Source of the DNA: G963708235 sp963708235
Lineage (GTDB): Bacteria; Actinomycetota; Acidimicrobiia; Spongiisociales; UBA5794
Assembly (NCBI GenBank): GCA_963708235.1
Contig: OY970200.1
Location: forward strand, 1,240,001 to 1,304,000
Reading direction: 5' to 3'
Length of the DNA stretch: 64,000 bases
The number at the start of each line of letters is the position of its first letter. The stretch's first letter is position 1. This document shows positions 56,283 through 64,000 of the stretch, piece after piece. The translations under genes were made by a program, and so were the position numbers. The notes below the pieces were generated by a model. That model was not told the DNA's origin, searched no databases, and was given only the letters and a program-made list of their open reading frames with translations.

Positions 56283-59200
56283 TCAGTCGCTCTCGTTGCA
56301 GAACTGGTCGGCGTTGACCGCCGGGACCGGGCCGTTCGGGACGGTCACGTTCACCCGGGGGAATGTCGGGTAGGCGTAGTCGCTCTCGGCGAAGGTGTAT
56401 CCGAGCATGTAGGTCCCGGTCGCCACTCTGGGGAAGACCACGCGACCCTGGTTGTCGGGAATGACCCGCTGCACCCAGGGTCCGCCCTCGGCGGCGGTGC
56501 CGACGGCCAGGGCTGCGATGCCCTGGAACGGGTACCCGAAGCAGCTGAGGGTGCCGTAGATCACCCGGGGGGCATAGGGAAGGATCACATTTCCGACATC
56601 GCTGTAGCGGTAGACGTAGGCGGTGAAGGTCACCGCACCGCTGAACACCTGGCGGAACGGGGTGGTGCCGGGACCGAACGTGGCCCGGATGGTGTAGGTG
56701 GCCGGACCGGGGAGGTCGGGATACGTGAAGGAGTCGCCGATCGCCTGGGTGTACGGTGGGATGCTCGCCGGGTCGATCTCGGGCAGCCCGTCCTCTTCGT
56801 CGATGTCGGTGACGGTGAGGGTGACATTTCCCGGACCGCCGAGGTTGCGACCGAATGCGTCGACGAAGGTCCCGGACAACGGTCCGACCGGGAGCATCTG
56901 AATCGATCCGAGGCTCAGCGGTGTCCCCGGAACGATGGTGCCGGTCACGGTCTGGCTGAGGTACCCGGAACGGACAAAGGTGAATGCCGCCGGACCCGCC
57001 GGGGCGGTGACCACCACCGAGAACCGGCCCTCGCCGTCCGACGTGGCCAGGGTCTCACCCTTGTAGCGCACCGTCACTCCGGCCAGGGGCCAGGAGGAGG
57101 TTCCTCCCTCACCCGTGAACACCTCGTCGGTGGTTCCGGTCACCGTGGTCGGCCGCGGGGTCATCACCGGCGACAGCGCCGGGTTGGGATCGTCGGCGGT
57201 GACGGTGAACGGAAGCGCCGCCGTCTGGTGGGTTGGCGAGGTGAAGGTTGCGGTGTACGACCCGCTGGGGATGGCGCTGAGGGCGAACGACCCGGCGGTT
57301 GCGGCGGGCGCCGCCTGGCCGTTGCCTCCGGTGCCGTTGCCCCCGGTGAACGTGACGGTGGTCAACTCGATCCCCTCACCGGTCACGGTCACGGTGACGC
57401 CACCGAGTCCGGCGCCACTGAGGCTGTCGGTGACGGTTCCGGTGAGCTGACCGATCGGTGCACCGGGGGCGAGCTGCATCCTGGCGGTCAGCCGGGCCGT
57501 CGGGCTCGTCGTCGACAGCGTGAACGGGATCGCCACCGGTTCGTAGTTGGCGAGAGTGACCGTGGCGGTATAGGAACCGGTGGGGAGACTCCGCAAGCGC
57601 AGGCTTCCGACTTCCAGCCCGTCACCGGCCTGGGTGAGGCTGGAGATGGTGAACTGTCCGCCCTCTCCGGCGATCGACACCGAGGCGCCTCCGAGGGGGG
57701 CGCCGCTGGTGGCGTCGACCACGGTTCCACTGACCGATCCGATCGGGGCTCCGGCTGCGGCGGTCATGGCCGGGCTGAGCGACACGGTCGGTGTCTCGGT
57801 GGTGATGGTGAAGGGGAGGGCGACGTCGTCGTATCCGGTGAGGCTGAACGTGGCGGTGTACTCACCCACGGGCAGCCCACCGAGCCGGTAGCTCCCCACG
57901 GCCCCACCACCGGATGCGGCGGTGAGCGTGGTGCTGGTGATCTGCACCCCGTCCCCGGCGGCGGCGACGGAGACACCGCCCAGCGGATCGCCGGTGGTGG
58001 CGTCGGTGACCGAACCGACAAGCGACCCGGCGCCCGCACCGGCGAGCTCGAGCTCGAGACCTACCACCCGCTGTCCCGGGGTGAGGTCGACGATGACGCG
58101 CATCGTCATGAAACCGGGACTGGAGACATCGAGCTCGTAGGTGGCCGGTGTCGGCAGCTCGTCGATGGCGAAGCGGCCGCTCTCCGGGGTGATCGTGGAG
58201 CGCAGCGGTTCTTCAGTGATCACCCCTTCCGGCGAGATGGCGTTGCCGGTGGCGGGATCGAGCCGGCGCACCAGCACCGACGCCTCGGGGAGCGGTTCCC
58301 CACCGGCGAGCACCACGCCCGACACCAACCCGGGGGCGCCGACCAGTTCGACCGCCACCGGTTCGCCGTCGAAGGGGATGTCGATGCGGACCGGGTCCGA
58401 GGCGACGTACCCGGGGGCGGAGATGGTCACGTCGTACGAGCCGCGCACCATGTCCTCGAACAGGAACGTCCCGGTGTCGTCGGAAGCGACCTCGATCGGA
58501 TCGCGTTCCAGGTCCGGTTCACCGGCACGTGATCCGGCCGAGATCAGCGGTGCGGCGGTGGCCGTTGCGCCTGCCACCGGGGTCCCGTCGCTGGCGGCGG
58601 TGACCAGTCCGGGGACCGCTCCCGGCGGACCGGTGATGACATCGCCGGGATCGCCCCCGGCACCGGGGGCGACGGCGGCGATCACCGAGGCGATGCCCTG
58701 CTCGAACGCCTCTGCCATGTCCTGGTTGCTGTCCTCCATGATGGCGTCGATCGCCAGCCCGACGATGAACGCCCAGAGACCGAGCAGGAGGGCGATGGCG
58801 AGGAACGAGAGCAGCCACCGTGGGATCCACGGGCGCGACGAGATGGTGGCCGGGGTGGCCAGCTCCACCCCGGGCCCGGCAATGCTGACGATGAACGGCC
58901 GGACCGCCGGGGTGCCGGTGATGGGCCGGGGCGCCGTCACCACGAGCTGGCAGGTACGGGACTGACCCGGTCCGAGTTGGACCCGCGCCGGAGTGACGTC
59001 GTACGCCAGCACGTTGCCGTCGTCCTCGGCGTCGATCGCCACATCGAGCGGGACGTTGCCGTCGTTGTGGACGAGCACCGAGAAGCGGCCGCGACGTCCG
59101 GTGAGGATGGTGTCGGGCTCGACATCGACGCGAGCGGCGGTCTTCTCCGACACCTCGACGGCGACGGCGCCGACGGCGAACACCTCGTTGGTGGTGCGGG

Positions 59201-59474
59201 ACGTCACCTTGATCCCGAGCTCGTGGGGACCGGCCGGGAAGTCCGCCGGGAGGGTCACCTTGAGGATCACGCTCCCCTCGCTGTCGGGGAAGAGCGAGAT
59301 CCAGTCGGGTTCGGCCACCACCCACGACTGGTCGGCGCCGATCACGGTGATGTCGAAGCCGTCGATGATGTCGGAGGTGTTGAACACGGACAGCGCCATC
59401 TGCACCGTCTCGGCCGGGGCGGCACGGAGCCGCTCCGGTTCGACATGGATGCGGAGGGGGATCGTCGGGTTCAC
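56283..59474 (-). CDS. Large single-pass membrane protein: two cytoplasmic beta domains, outer carboxypeptidase-regulatory-like repeats
   Basis: 1,063 residues, no signal peptide. Residues 1-210 form two Ig-like/beta-sandwich domains (LRIHVEPERLRAAPAETVQM, LPADFPAGPHELGIKVTSRT, ILTGRRGRFSVLVHNDGNVPLDV). One transmembrane helix follows at ~220-243 (WLLSFLAIALLLGLWAFIVGL). The outer ~820 residues hold at least five carboxypeptidase-regulatory-like domains; three consecutive ones are close copies (VTDATTGDPLGGVSVAAAG, VVDATSGAPLGGASVSIAG, VTDSLSGAGLGGVTVTVTG). Its first 245 residues parallel those of the kelch protein encoded just upstream in the same operon. It faces the eCIS operon with a 30-base gap. 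Role unknown; surface display or particle docking are candidates. Confidence 0.75.
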   Translation of the reverse strand: MNPTIPLRIHVEPERLRAAPAETVQMALSVFNTSDIIDGFDITVIGADQSWVVAEPDWISLFPDSEGSVILKVTLPADFPAGPHELGIKVTSRTTNEVFAVGAVAVEVSEKTAARVDVEPDTILTGRRGRFSVLVHNDGNVPLDVAIDAEDDGNVLAYDVTPARVQLGPGQSRTCQLVVTAPRPITGTPAVRPFIVSIAGPGVELATPATISSRPWIPRWLLSFLAIALLLGLWAFIVGLAIDAIMEDSNQDMAEAFEQGIASVIAAVAPGAGGDPGDVITGPPGAVPGLVTAASDGTPVAGATATAAPLISAGSRAGEPDLERDPIEVASDDTGTFLFEDMVRGSYDVTISAPGYVASDPVRIDIPFDGEPVAVELVGAPGLVSGVVLAGGEPLPEASVLVRRLDPATGNAISPEGVITEEPLRSTITPESGRFAIDELPTPATYELDVSSPGFMTMRVIVDLTPGQRVVGLELELAGAGAGSLVGSVTDATTGDPLGGVSVAAAGDGVQITSTTLTAASGGGAVGSYRLGGLPVGEYTATFSLTGYDDVALPFTITTETPTVSLSPAMTAAAGAPIGSVSGTVVDATSGAPLGGASVSIAGEGGQFTISSLTQAGDGLEVGSLRLRSLPTGSYTATVTLANYEPVAIPFTLSTTSPTARLTARMQLAPGAPIGQLTGTVTDSLSGAGLGGVTVTVTGEGIELTTVTFTGGNGTGGNGQAAPAATAGSFALSAIPSGSYTATFTSPTHQTAALPFTVTADDPNPALSPVMTPRPTTVTGTTDEVFTGEGGTSSWPLAGVTVRYKGETLATSDGEGRFSVVVTAPAGPAAFTFVRSGYLSQTVTGTIVPGTPLSLGSIQMLPVGPLSGTFVDAFGRNLGGPGNVTLTVTDIDEEDGLPEIDPASIPPYTQAIGDSFTYPDLPGPATYTIRATFGPGTTPFRQVFSGAVTFTAYVYRYSDVGNVILPYAPRVIYGTLSCFGYPFQGIAALAVGTAAEGGPWVQRVIPDNQGRVVFPRVATGTYMLGYTFAESDYAYPTFPRVNVTVPNGPVPAVNADQFCNESD

Positions 59475-59502
59475 GTGACGGTTTCCAGGGAGGTCATGGG
59501 CA

Positions 59503-61530
59503 TCACCGGTCGGGGAGGATCAGGAGGCCACCGAGATTGGTGGGCTCGCCATTGGTGTCGATCCCGCCCCACAGCAGGATGCTCCCGGTGTTCCAGACAC
59601 CGGTGAACCCGGTGCGGGTCGAGATCACCCCGGGGTCGGGCAGCGGGAGGTTGGAGGTTCCCCCTTCGGGGGTGTAGCGAAGGGCAGCCACCGTGTCGAG
59701 GTTGGGGACCTCCTGGATGATGGTCAGTTCGTTGGCGGTCCACAGACCGACGGCGTCGGTACCGAGGTGCTCCGGTGGCGGCTCGTCCGGTCGTTCCCAG
59801 GTCCAGACGGTGGCGACCTCGTCACCCTCGTCGAGTGGCTCCGGGGTGACCAGGAATGATTCGGGGTCGACCAGCAGGGCATCTCCCGGAGCACACGGGT
59901 CCTCCCCGGCCGGTTCGCCGGTGCCGGCCACGATCAGGACGGAGGTTCCGGTCCAAACCGAGATGTGACAGGCGCGCGGTTCCAGCGGAGGGTTACGGGT
60001 GATGTCGTCCCAGCGGTCGGTCTGCGGGTCGTAGGCGTACGCATCGGCCAGCGGCTCTCCGGCGGCGTCGTATCCACCCACGATCACCAGGTGGGTGCCG
60101 GTCCAGGTGGCGGTGTGGTGGGAGCGACCCACACCGGGGAACTCGGCCATGGTCACCCAGGTGCCGCCCCGCAACTCACCCTCGACCTCGTCCGGGATCC
60201 CGTCCTCGTCGTGACTGGGGTCCAACGCCCCTGGCTGGAGCCGGGCACCGTCGGATCGAGGCACACCGTTGTCGGTCCGGCCCCCGAAGATGATCATCTC
60301 GTTGCCGGTCCACGTCATCGAGTGACCGGTCCGGGTCGCCAGGGGTCCTGGAGGGAGGGGCGCCCAGCGTTGCGTCGCCGGGTTGTATTCGGCGCCGGGG
60401 TCCATGGGATCGGTCCCGCCGGCGAGGCGACCGCCCCAGATCACCATGGTCTCGCCCGTCCATTCCGCCTCGTGATCGGTGCGGGCGGCCGGGGCGCCAA
60501 AGGTGGGGAGCAGGATCCACTGGCCGTCCCGCGACCGGTAAAGCGCACCGGTCGACAACAGCCGGGCGTCGGGTCCGGTGCCACCCCAGGCAATCATCCC
60601 CTCGTCGAACCGTCCCCGACCGGTGAACCAGTCGGCGAAACTGGAGGCGGCCCGCTTCCACACCGGCTGGTCGACGGTGGGGCGGGGGAACTCGACCCAC
60701 ACCGCACTGTGGTTGATCCGGCCCACCAGTTCGGTGTCGCCGGTGGTGACCCGCTGCCAGCTGATGTTCGGGGCGTCGATGATGAAGGTCTGGACGACAC
60801 GCTGGATGAGGATGGCGACAAGCAGCATGGCGGCGGCGGCGAGGAGCAGCTTGAAGAACCCGGTGGGGATCATGGCCTTGTGGGTGAACGTGCCGCTCAC
60901 CGAGAGCTGCCCGCTCGGTCCCTGGGCGACGACGTCGAAGGCGCGGCGCGCCGACCCGCCGACCGGTCGCGGCAGCGCCCGCACCTTGAGCTTGACGGTC
61001 TCGGCGGTGCCCGGGTTCACCACCACGCTTTCGGGAGCAAACCGGAACCGGAGCTTGTGCTCGGGGTTGTGCCCGGACAGCCGGAACCGCACCGGCTGGG
61101 TCCCTCCGTTGTAGAGGGTGATCGTGCCCCGACCGGAGAGACGTCCCCGCAGATGGCTCTCCGGCATCTGGAGACGGGCGCTCGCCACGCTCTGAACGTC
61201 GACCTCGACCTCGACGAAGCCCACCAGCGGGTTGCCCGGGTCGCTGCTCCGTACCTCGATCCCGGCGATGTGTTGACCCGCCGGGAAGAATGAGGGCAAC
61301 GTGGCGGCGACTTCGATGGCCCCGCGCTCGCCCGGACCGAGATCCACCTCGGCGGGGGTGGCGACGACATGGGTGTCGTCGAGACCGGTGAGGGTGGCGG
61401 TGTAGCGCAGGAAGCGGCGCGTGTCATTGGTCACGGTGACCGTGAAGGTCAACGGTTCCGAGGGCGTCGCCCCGATCTGGCGGGGCTCGACCGAGATAAG
61501 TGGCCGGACGTCGAGGGTCACCATCTCCAC
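59503..61530 (-). CDS. Single-pass membrane protein: two cytoplasmic beta domains, outer kelch-type propeller
   Basis: 675 residues from GTG 61530; ATG 61524 is equally possible. Residues 1-210 are two beta-sandwich domains (LISVEPRQIGATPSEPLTF, LPSFFPAGQHIAGIEVRSS, LRGRLSGRGTITLYNGGTQPVRF) like those of the next gene. The transmembrane helix is at ~225-246 (FFKLLLAAAAMLLVAILIQRVV). The outer part has at least five kelch-like repeats: ETMVIWGGRLAGGTD, NEMIIFGGRTDNG, THLVIVGGYDAAGEP, TSVLIVAGTGEP and GSILLWGGIDTNG, giving a beta-propeller. N-in topology without signal peptide places the beta pair in the cytoplasm, where eCIS particles assemble. Co-operonic with the gene downstream (28-base gap). 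Confidence 0.75.
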   Translation of the reverse strand: MEMVTLDVRPLISVEPRQIGATPSEPLTFTVTVTNDTRRFLRYTATLTGLDDTHVVATPAEVDLGPGERGAIEVAATLPSFFPAGQHIAGIEVRSSDPGNPLVGFVEVEVDVQSVASARLQMPESHLRGRLSGRGTITLYNGGTQPVRFRLSGHNPEHKLRFRFAPESVVVNPGTAETVKLKVRALPRPVGGSARRAFDVVAQGPSGQLSVSGTFTHKAMIPTGFFKLLLAAAAMLLVAILIQRVVQTFIIDAPNISWQRVTTGDTELVGRINHSAVWVEFPRPTVDQPVWKRAASSFADWFTGRGRFDEGMIAWGGTGPDARLLSTGALYRSRDGQWILLPTFGAPAARTDHEAEWTGETMVIWGGRLAGGTDPMDPGAEYNPATQRWAPLPPGPLATRTGHSMTWTGNEMIIFGGRTDNGVPRSDGARLQPGALDPSHDEDGIPDEVEGELRGGTWVTMAEFPGVGRSHHTATWTGTHLVIVGGYDAAGEPLADAYAYDPQTDRWDDITRNPPLEPRACHISVWTGTSVLIVAGTGEPAGEDPCAPGDALLVDPESFLVTPEPLDEGDEVATVWTWERPDEPPPEHLGTDAVGLWTANELTIIQEVPNLDTVAALRYTPEGGTSNLPLPDPGVISTRTGFTGVWNTGSILLWGGIDTNGEPTNLGGLLILPDR

Positions 61531-61549
61531 CAGGTACGAGGGCTCTCAC

Positions 61550-61555
61550 CGTATA
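61550..61555 (-). promoter_or_regulatory. Possible -10 element of the kelch/Ig membrane-protein operon
   Basis: On the minus strand TATACG lies about 20 bases before the start codon of the kelch protein. No good -35 box is seen. It would give a very short leader. Confidence 0.3.
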
Positions 61556-61614
61556 ACCCGCCCCGCCGCTCGGACAGGGCACTACGGGCAGTCTTTTGCC
61601 GCGGTGAGGCGGCT

Positions 61615-62670
61615 TCAGGGCAAGGGGATGAGCCGATCCCGGTCGACGGTCACGATGACGCCGCTCCCCACCGGCGGTGGGTGCCCGCTGGTCTCGGTGG
61701 TGAGTCGGGTGCCGGCGACATCGACCACGATGCGGTGGGTCCCCCCTTGGTAGGTCACCCGCTCGACGGTGCCGGTGCCCTGACCGGCGGCCCGCTGGCC
61801 CGCATCTGGCCGGTCCGGGCCGAGGGAGACGGCGACCGCCGGCACCACGATCCGGTGCGTGCCGTCTCCGATCCCGAGAGGCACCTCGATGTCGCCGATC
61901 CGGCCGACCCCATCGGTCACGGCGACGGTGAGTACCGCCTCGTGCCCGAGGAAGCCGGCGACGAACTCGGAGCCCGGGTCGCTCCATACCGCACCGGGCT
62001 TGCCATGACGCACCACCACACCCCGATCCATCACGGCAAGGTGATCGGCGATGGCGAAGGCCTCACCCTGGTCGTGGGTGACGTAGAGCGCAGTGACCCC
62101 GAGCGACCGGAAGATCTCGCCCATCTCGTCCACCAGCCGTTCGCGGAGACTGCGATCGAGCGACGCCACCGGCTCGTCGAGCATCACCAGCGAAGGCCGG
62201 GGGGCGAGGGTGCGTGCCAGCGCCACCCGCTGCTGCTCGCCACCGCTGAGATCGTCGACCGGTCGGGAACCGTACCCGTCGAGCCCGACCAGATCGAGGA
62301 CCTCGGCGACCCTGGACCTGATGTCCGGCTCGCTCCATCGTTCCATCTCCAACCCGAAGGCGATGTTGCCGGCGACCGACCGGTGGGGGAAGAGGGCGAA
62401 ATCCTGGAACATCAGCCCGAAGTGACGCCGGTGGGGAGGGATCCCGGTGATGTCGGTTCCCTGCCACGACACCGATCCCCGGTCGGGCCGCTGCAGACCG
62501 GCGACCACCCGGAGCAGGGTCGACTTGCCGCACCCCGAGGGGCCGATCAGCGCCGTCACCGCACCCTCGGGCGCCACCAGATCGGCGCCGTCGAGGGCGG
62601 TCACCTCACCGAAACGAACCACCAGGTGGTCACAGACCAGGGCGTCCTCGGATGACTGGGAGGGTGTCAG
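61615..62670 (-). CDS. ABC importer ATPase (ThiQ/FbpC/PotA type)
   Basis: 351 residues from a proposed CTG at 62670 in a CTGA overlap with the permease gene; the first conventional start, GTG 62622, would cut off the first strand (LVCDHLVVRFGEVTALDGA). All ABC motifs are present: Walker A LIGPSGCGKSTLL, Q-loop FQDFALFP, signature DDLSGGEQQRVALARTLA, Walker B LVMLDEPVASLD and H-loop VTHDQGEA. A C-terminal TOBE-like domain follows (residues ~245-350). With the fused double permease it powers uptake of thiamine, ferric iron or a similar anion. The substrate-binding protein is not in the window, so the substrate stays open. Confidence 0.88.
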   Translation of the reverse strand: MTPSQSSEDALVCDHLVVRFGEVTALDGADLVAPEGAVTALIGPSGCGKSTLLRVVAGLQRPDRGSVSWQGTDITGIPPHRRHFGLMFQDFALFPHRSVAGNIAFGLEMERWSEPDIRSRVAEVLDLVGLDGYGSRPVDDLSGGEQQRVALARTLAPRPSLVMLDEPVASLDRSLRERLVDEMGEIFRSLGVTALYVTHDQGEAFAIADHLAVMDRGVVVRHGKPGAVWSDPGSEFVAGFLGHEAVLTVAVTDGVGRIGDIEVPLGIGDGTHRIVVPAVAVSLGPDRPDAGQRAAGQGTGTVERVTYQGGTHRIVVDVAGTRLTTETSGHPPPVGSGVIVTVDRDRLIPLP

Positions 62671-64000
62671 AAGTCCTCACTCCCTCCGGGGCGGAACCGG
62701 TCGATGCCCAGGATCGCCACGGTGGTGAGCACGGTGAGTACCACGCTCAGCGCCATGGCACGACCGAAGGTGACGGCGCCCGGTTGGCCGAGCAACCGGA
62801 AGATGGCGGTGGGGACGGTCGGAGTGTCGGGTCGGGCGATGAATGAGGTGGCGCCGAACTCACCGAGCGAGATGGCGAAGGCGAAACCTGCGCCCACCGC
62901 CATCGCCCGAGACACCAGGGGTAGGTCGATTTCGCGCCAGGTGCGCACCGGGTCGGCGCCGAGCACGGCAGCGGCGTCACGCAACCGGGTGCGCACCCGC
63001 CGCATCACCGGAACCGTGACCCGGACCACCAGGGGGATGGCCACCAGCGCATGGGCGAGCGGGATCAGCCACACCGAGCGACGGAGGTCGATGGGGGAGT
63101 CGAGGGCCACCAGGAAGCCGAAGCCGAGGGTGACCGCCGAGGTTCCCAGCGGCAGCATCAGCAGCGTGTCGAACCCCCTGCCGACCAGACCGCGGCGGTA
63201 GGCGATCACCGCCGCCGCCATCACCCCCACCACGACGGCGATCACGGTGGCCACCGCCGCAAACCGCAGCGAGTTGGCCACGGCCAGCGTCGGGGGGACG
63301 AACAGGCCACCGGCGGCGGCCGGATCGCCCAGGCTGCGGTACCAGTCCAATCCGATCCCCGACGGGGTGGTCAACGACCGGGTCACCAGCACCGCCAACG
63401 GCCCACCCAGCAGGACGGCCATGAACCCGAGATTGAGGGCGAGCCACCAACGTTGCCCTCCGACCGGACGGGTCCGCACCGGGGTTCCGGTCACCCTGAG
63501 CTGACGTCCCCGGCGATCCTGGAACCTCCCGTAGGCCACCAGGATGGCGGTGACCGCCACCAGTTGCAGTACGGCGAGGGCGGCCGCCACCGGGATGTTG
63601 AGCAGTCCGGTGGCCTGGCGCCAGATCTCCACCTCGATGGTGGCATGGCGGAGACCACCCAGGATCAGGATCACCCCGAACGAGGTGAACGTGAACAGGA
63701 ACACGATGGCGCCGGCCGATGCGATGGCGGGAGCCAGCAGGGGGAGGGTGATACGGCGAAAGGTGGCGATCCGCCCGGCGCCCAGGCTCCGCGCCGCATC
63801 CTCGAGACGCGGGTCGAGCTGTTCCCAGAACGCCCCCACGGTTCGCACCACGATGGCGTAGTTGTAGAAGACGTGGGCGATCAGGATGGCGGCGACGGAT
63901 CGGGTCAGGTCGACGCCGGTCACACCGCGGGGTCCCATGACGGCAAGAAACGTCGTCCCGACCACCACGGTGGGGAGCACGAAGGGGATGATGGTGGCGG
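62667..64000 (-). CDS. Fused double-domain ABC importer permease (ThiP/FbpB type), 5'-truncated
   Basis: At least 444 residues; the gene continues beyond base 64,000. Two binding-protein-dependent transport modules are joined in one chain, each with an EAA loop: EDAARSLGAGRIATFRRITL in the first and RDAAAVLGADPVRTWREIDL in the second. About ten transmembrane helices are visible in the part shown. Such fused permeases carry thiamine (ThiP) or Fe(III)/spermidine-type substrates. It overlaps the ATPase gene downstream by four bases. The eCIS-facing membrane operon lies beyond the ATPase on the same strand. Confidence 0.88.
   Translation of the reverse strand, partial: ATIIPFVLPTVVVGTTFLAVMGPRGVTGVDLTRSVAAILIAHVFYNYAIVVRTVGAFWEQLDPRLEDAARSLGAGRIATFRRITLPLLAPAIASAGAIVFLFTFTSFGVILILGGLRHATIEVEIWRQATGLLNIPVAAALAVLQLVAVTAILVAYGRFQDRRGRQLRVTGTPVRTRPVGGQRWWLALNLGFMAVLLGGPLAVLVTRSLTTPSGIGLDWYRSLGDPAAAGGLFVPPTLAVANSLRFAAVATVIAVVVGVMAAAVIAYRRGLVGRGFDTLLMLPLGTSAVTLGFGFLVALDSPIDLRRSVWLIPLAHALVAIPLVVRVTVPVMRRVRTRLRDAAAVLGADPVRTWREIDLPLVSRAMAVGAGFAFAISLGEFGATSFIARPDTPTVPTAIFRLLGQPGAVTFGRAMALSVVLTVLTTVAILGIDRFRPGGSEDF

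Overview
The window is a high-GC stretch with 59 calls treated as genes. It starts inside a comM-type gene and ends inside an ABC permease gene. GC-rich third codon positions, NTGA start/stop overlaps, SOS-box type and gene order (dprA, xerC, whiG-like sigma, rpsB-tsf-pyrH-frr-cdsA-dxr-rseP-ispG-proS-rimP-nusA-infB) point to an actinobacterium. Several features suggest a deep-branching class such as Acidimicrobiia, but that placement is inference. No tRNA, rRNA, CRISPR array, insertion sequence or phage head/lysis gene was seen.

Layout. (1) 1-31,708: core genes. DNA processing and competence (comM, dprA), two exported proteins, xerC, a FliA/WhiG sigma factor, the ribosome-biogenesis/isoprenoid/translation supercluster, DUF503, rbfA, nrnA, truB, ribF, a rhodanese, a RidA protein, rpsO, pnp, dodecin, an SOS-controlled imuA-like/imuB pair and an acyltransferase. 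(2) 31,950-37,680: an AlkX/YcaQ-type glycosylase, a 242-bp inverted-repeat element, a membrane-anchored beta-rich protein, 5-FTHF cyclo-ligase, sufE/sseA and a YbaK protein. (3) 37,821-61,530: an extracellular/cytoplasmic contractile injection system (eCIS). It comprises two LuxR-type regulators, a DUF4280 PAAR-like tip, an AAA+ ATPase, a DUF4255 (Pvc16) cap, a DUF4157 zincin, a stand-alone receiver, sheath, tube, a tail-assembly-like protein, DUF6760, a second tube protein, a 1,248-residue disordered Arg/Pro/Ser-rich protein, a LysM tube-initiator, VgrG spike, gp25, baseplate J, tail protein I and a zinc-ribbon membrane protein. Facing it is a two-gene operon for large single-pass membrane proteins sharing a cytoplasmic beta-domain pair. 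(4) 61,615-64,000: ATPase and fused permease of a ThiP/Fe(III)-type ABC importer.

How the parts work together. The eCIS genes encode a phage-tail-like syringe: tube and sheath, baseplate with spike and tip, an ATPase and a terminal cap. No head, integrase or lysis genes accompany them. The zinc-ribbon membrane protein and the two facing membrane proteins are candidates for docking the particle to the cell's own membrane or displaying ligands, as inferred from position and topology. The regulators inside the locus suggest dedicated control.

Sequence peculiarities. Three breaks in otherwise intact reading frames (one in the cdsA extension, two in the eCIS ATPase) all lie at GAGCTTC and all need the same +1 correction. 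Three genes seem to start at CTG inside a CTGA overlap. Short tandem repeats with a 15-bp period occur at six loci, three of them in one eCIS gene.
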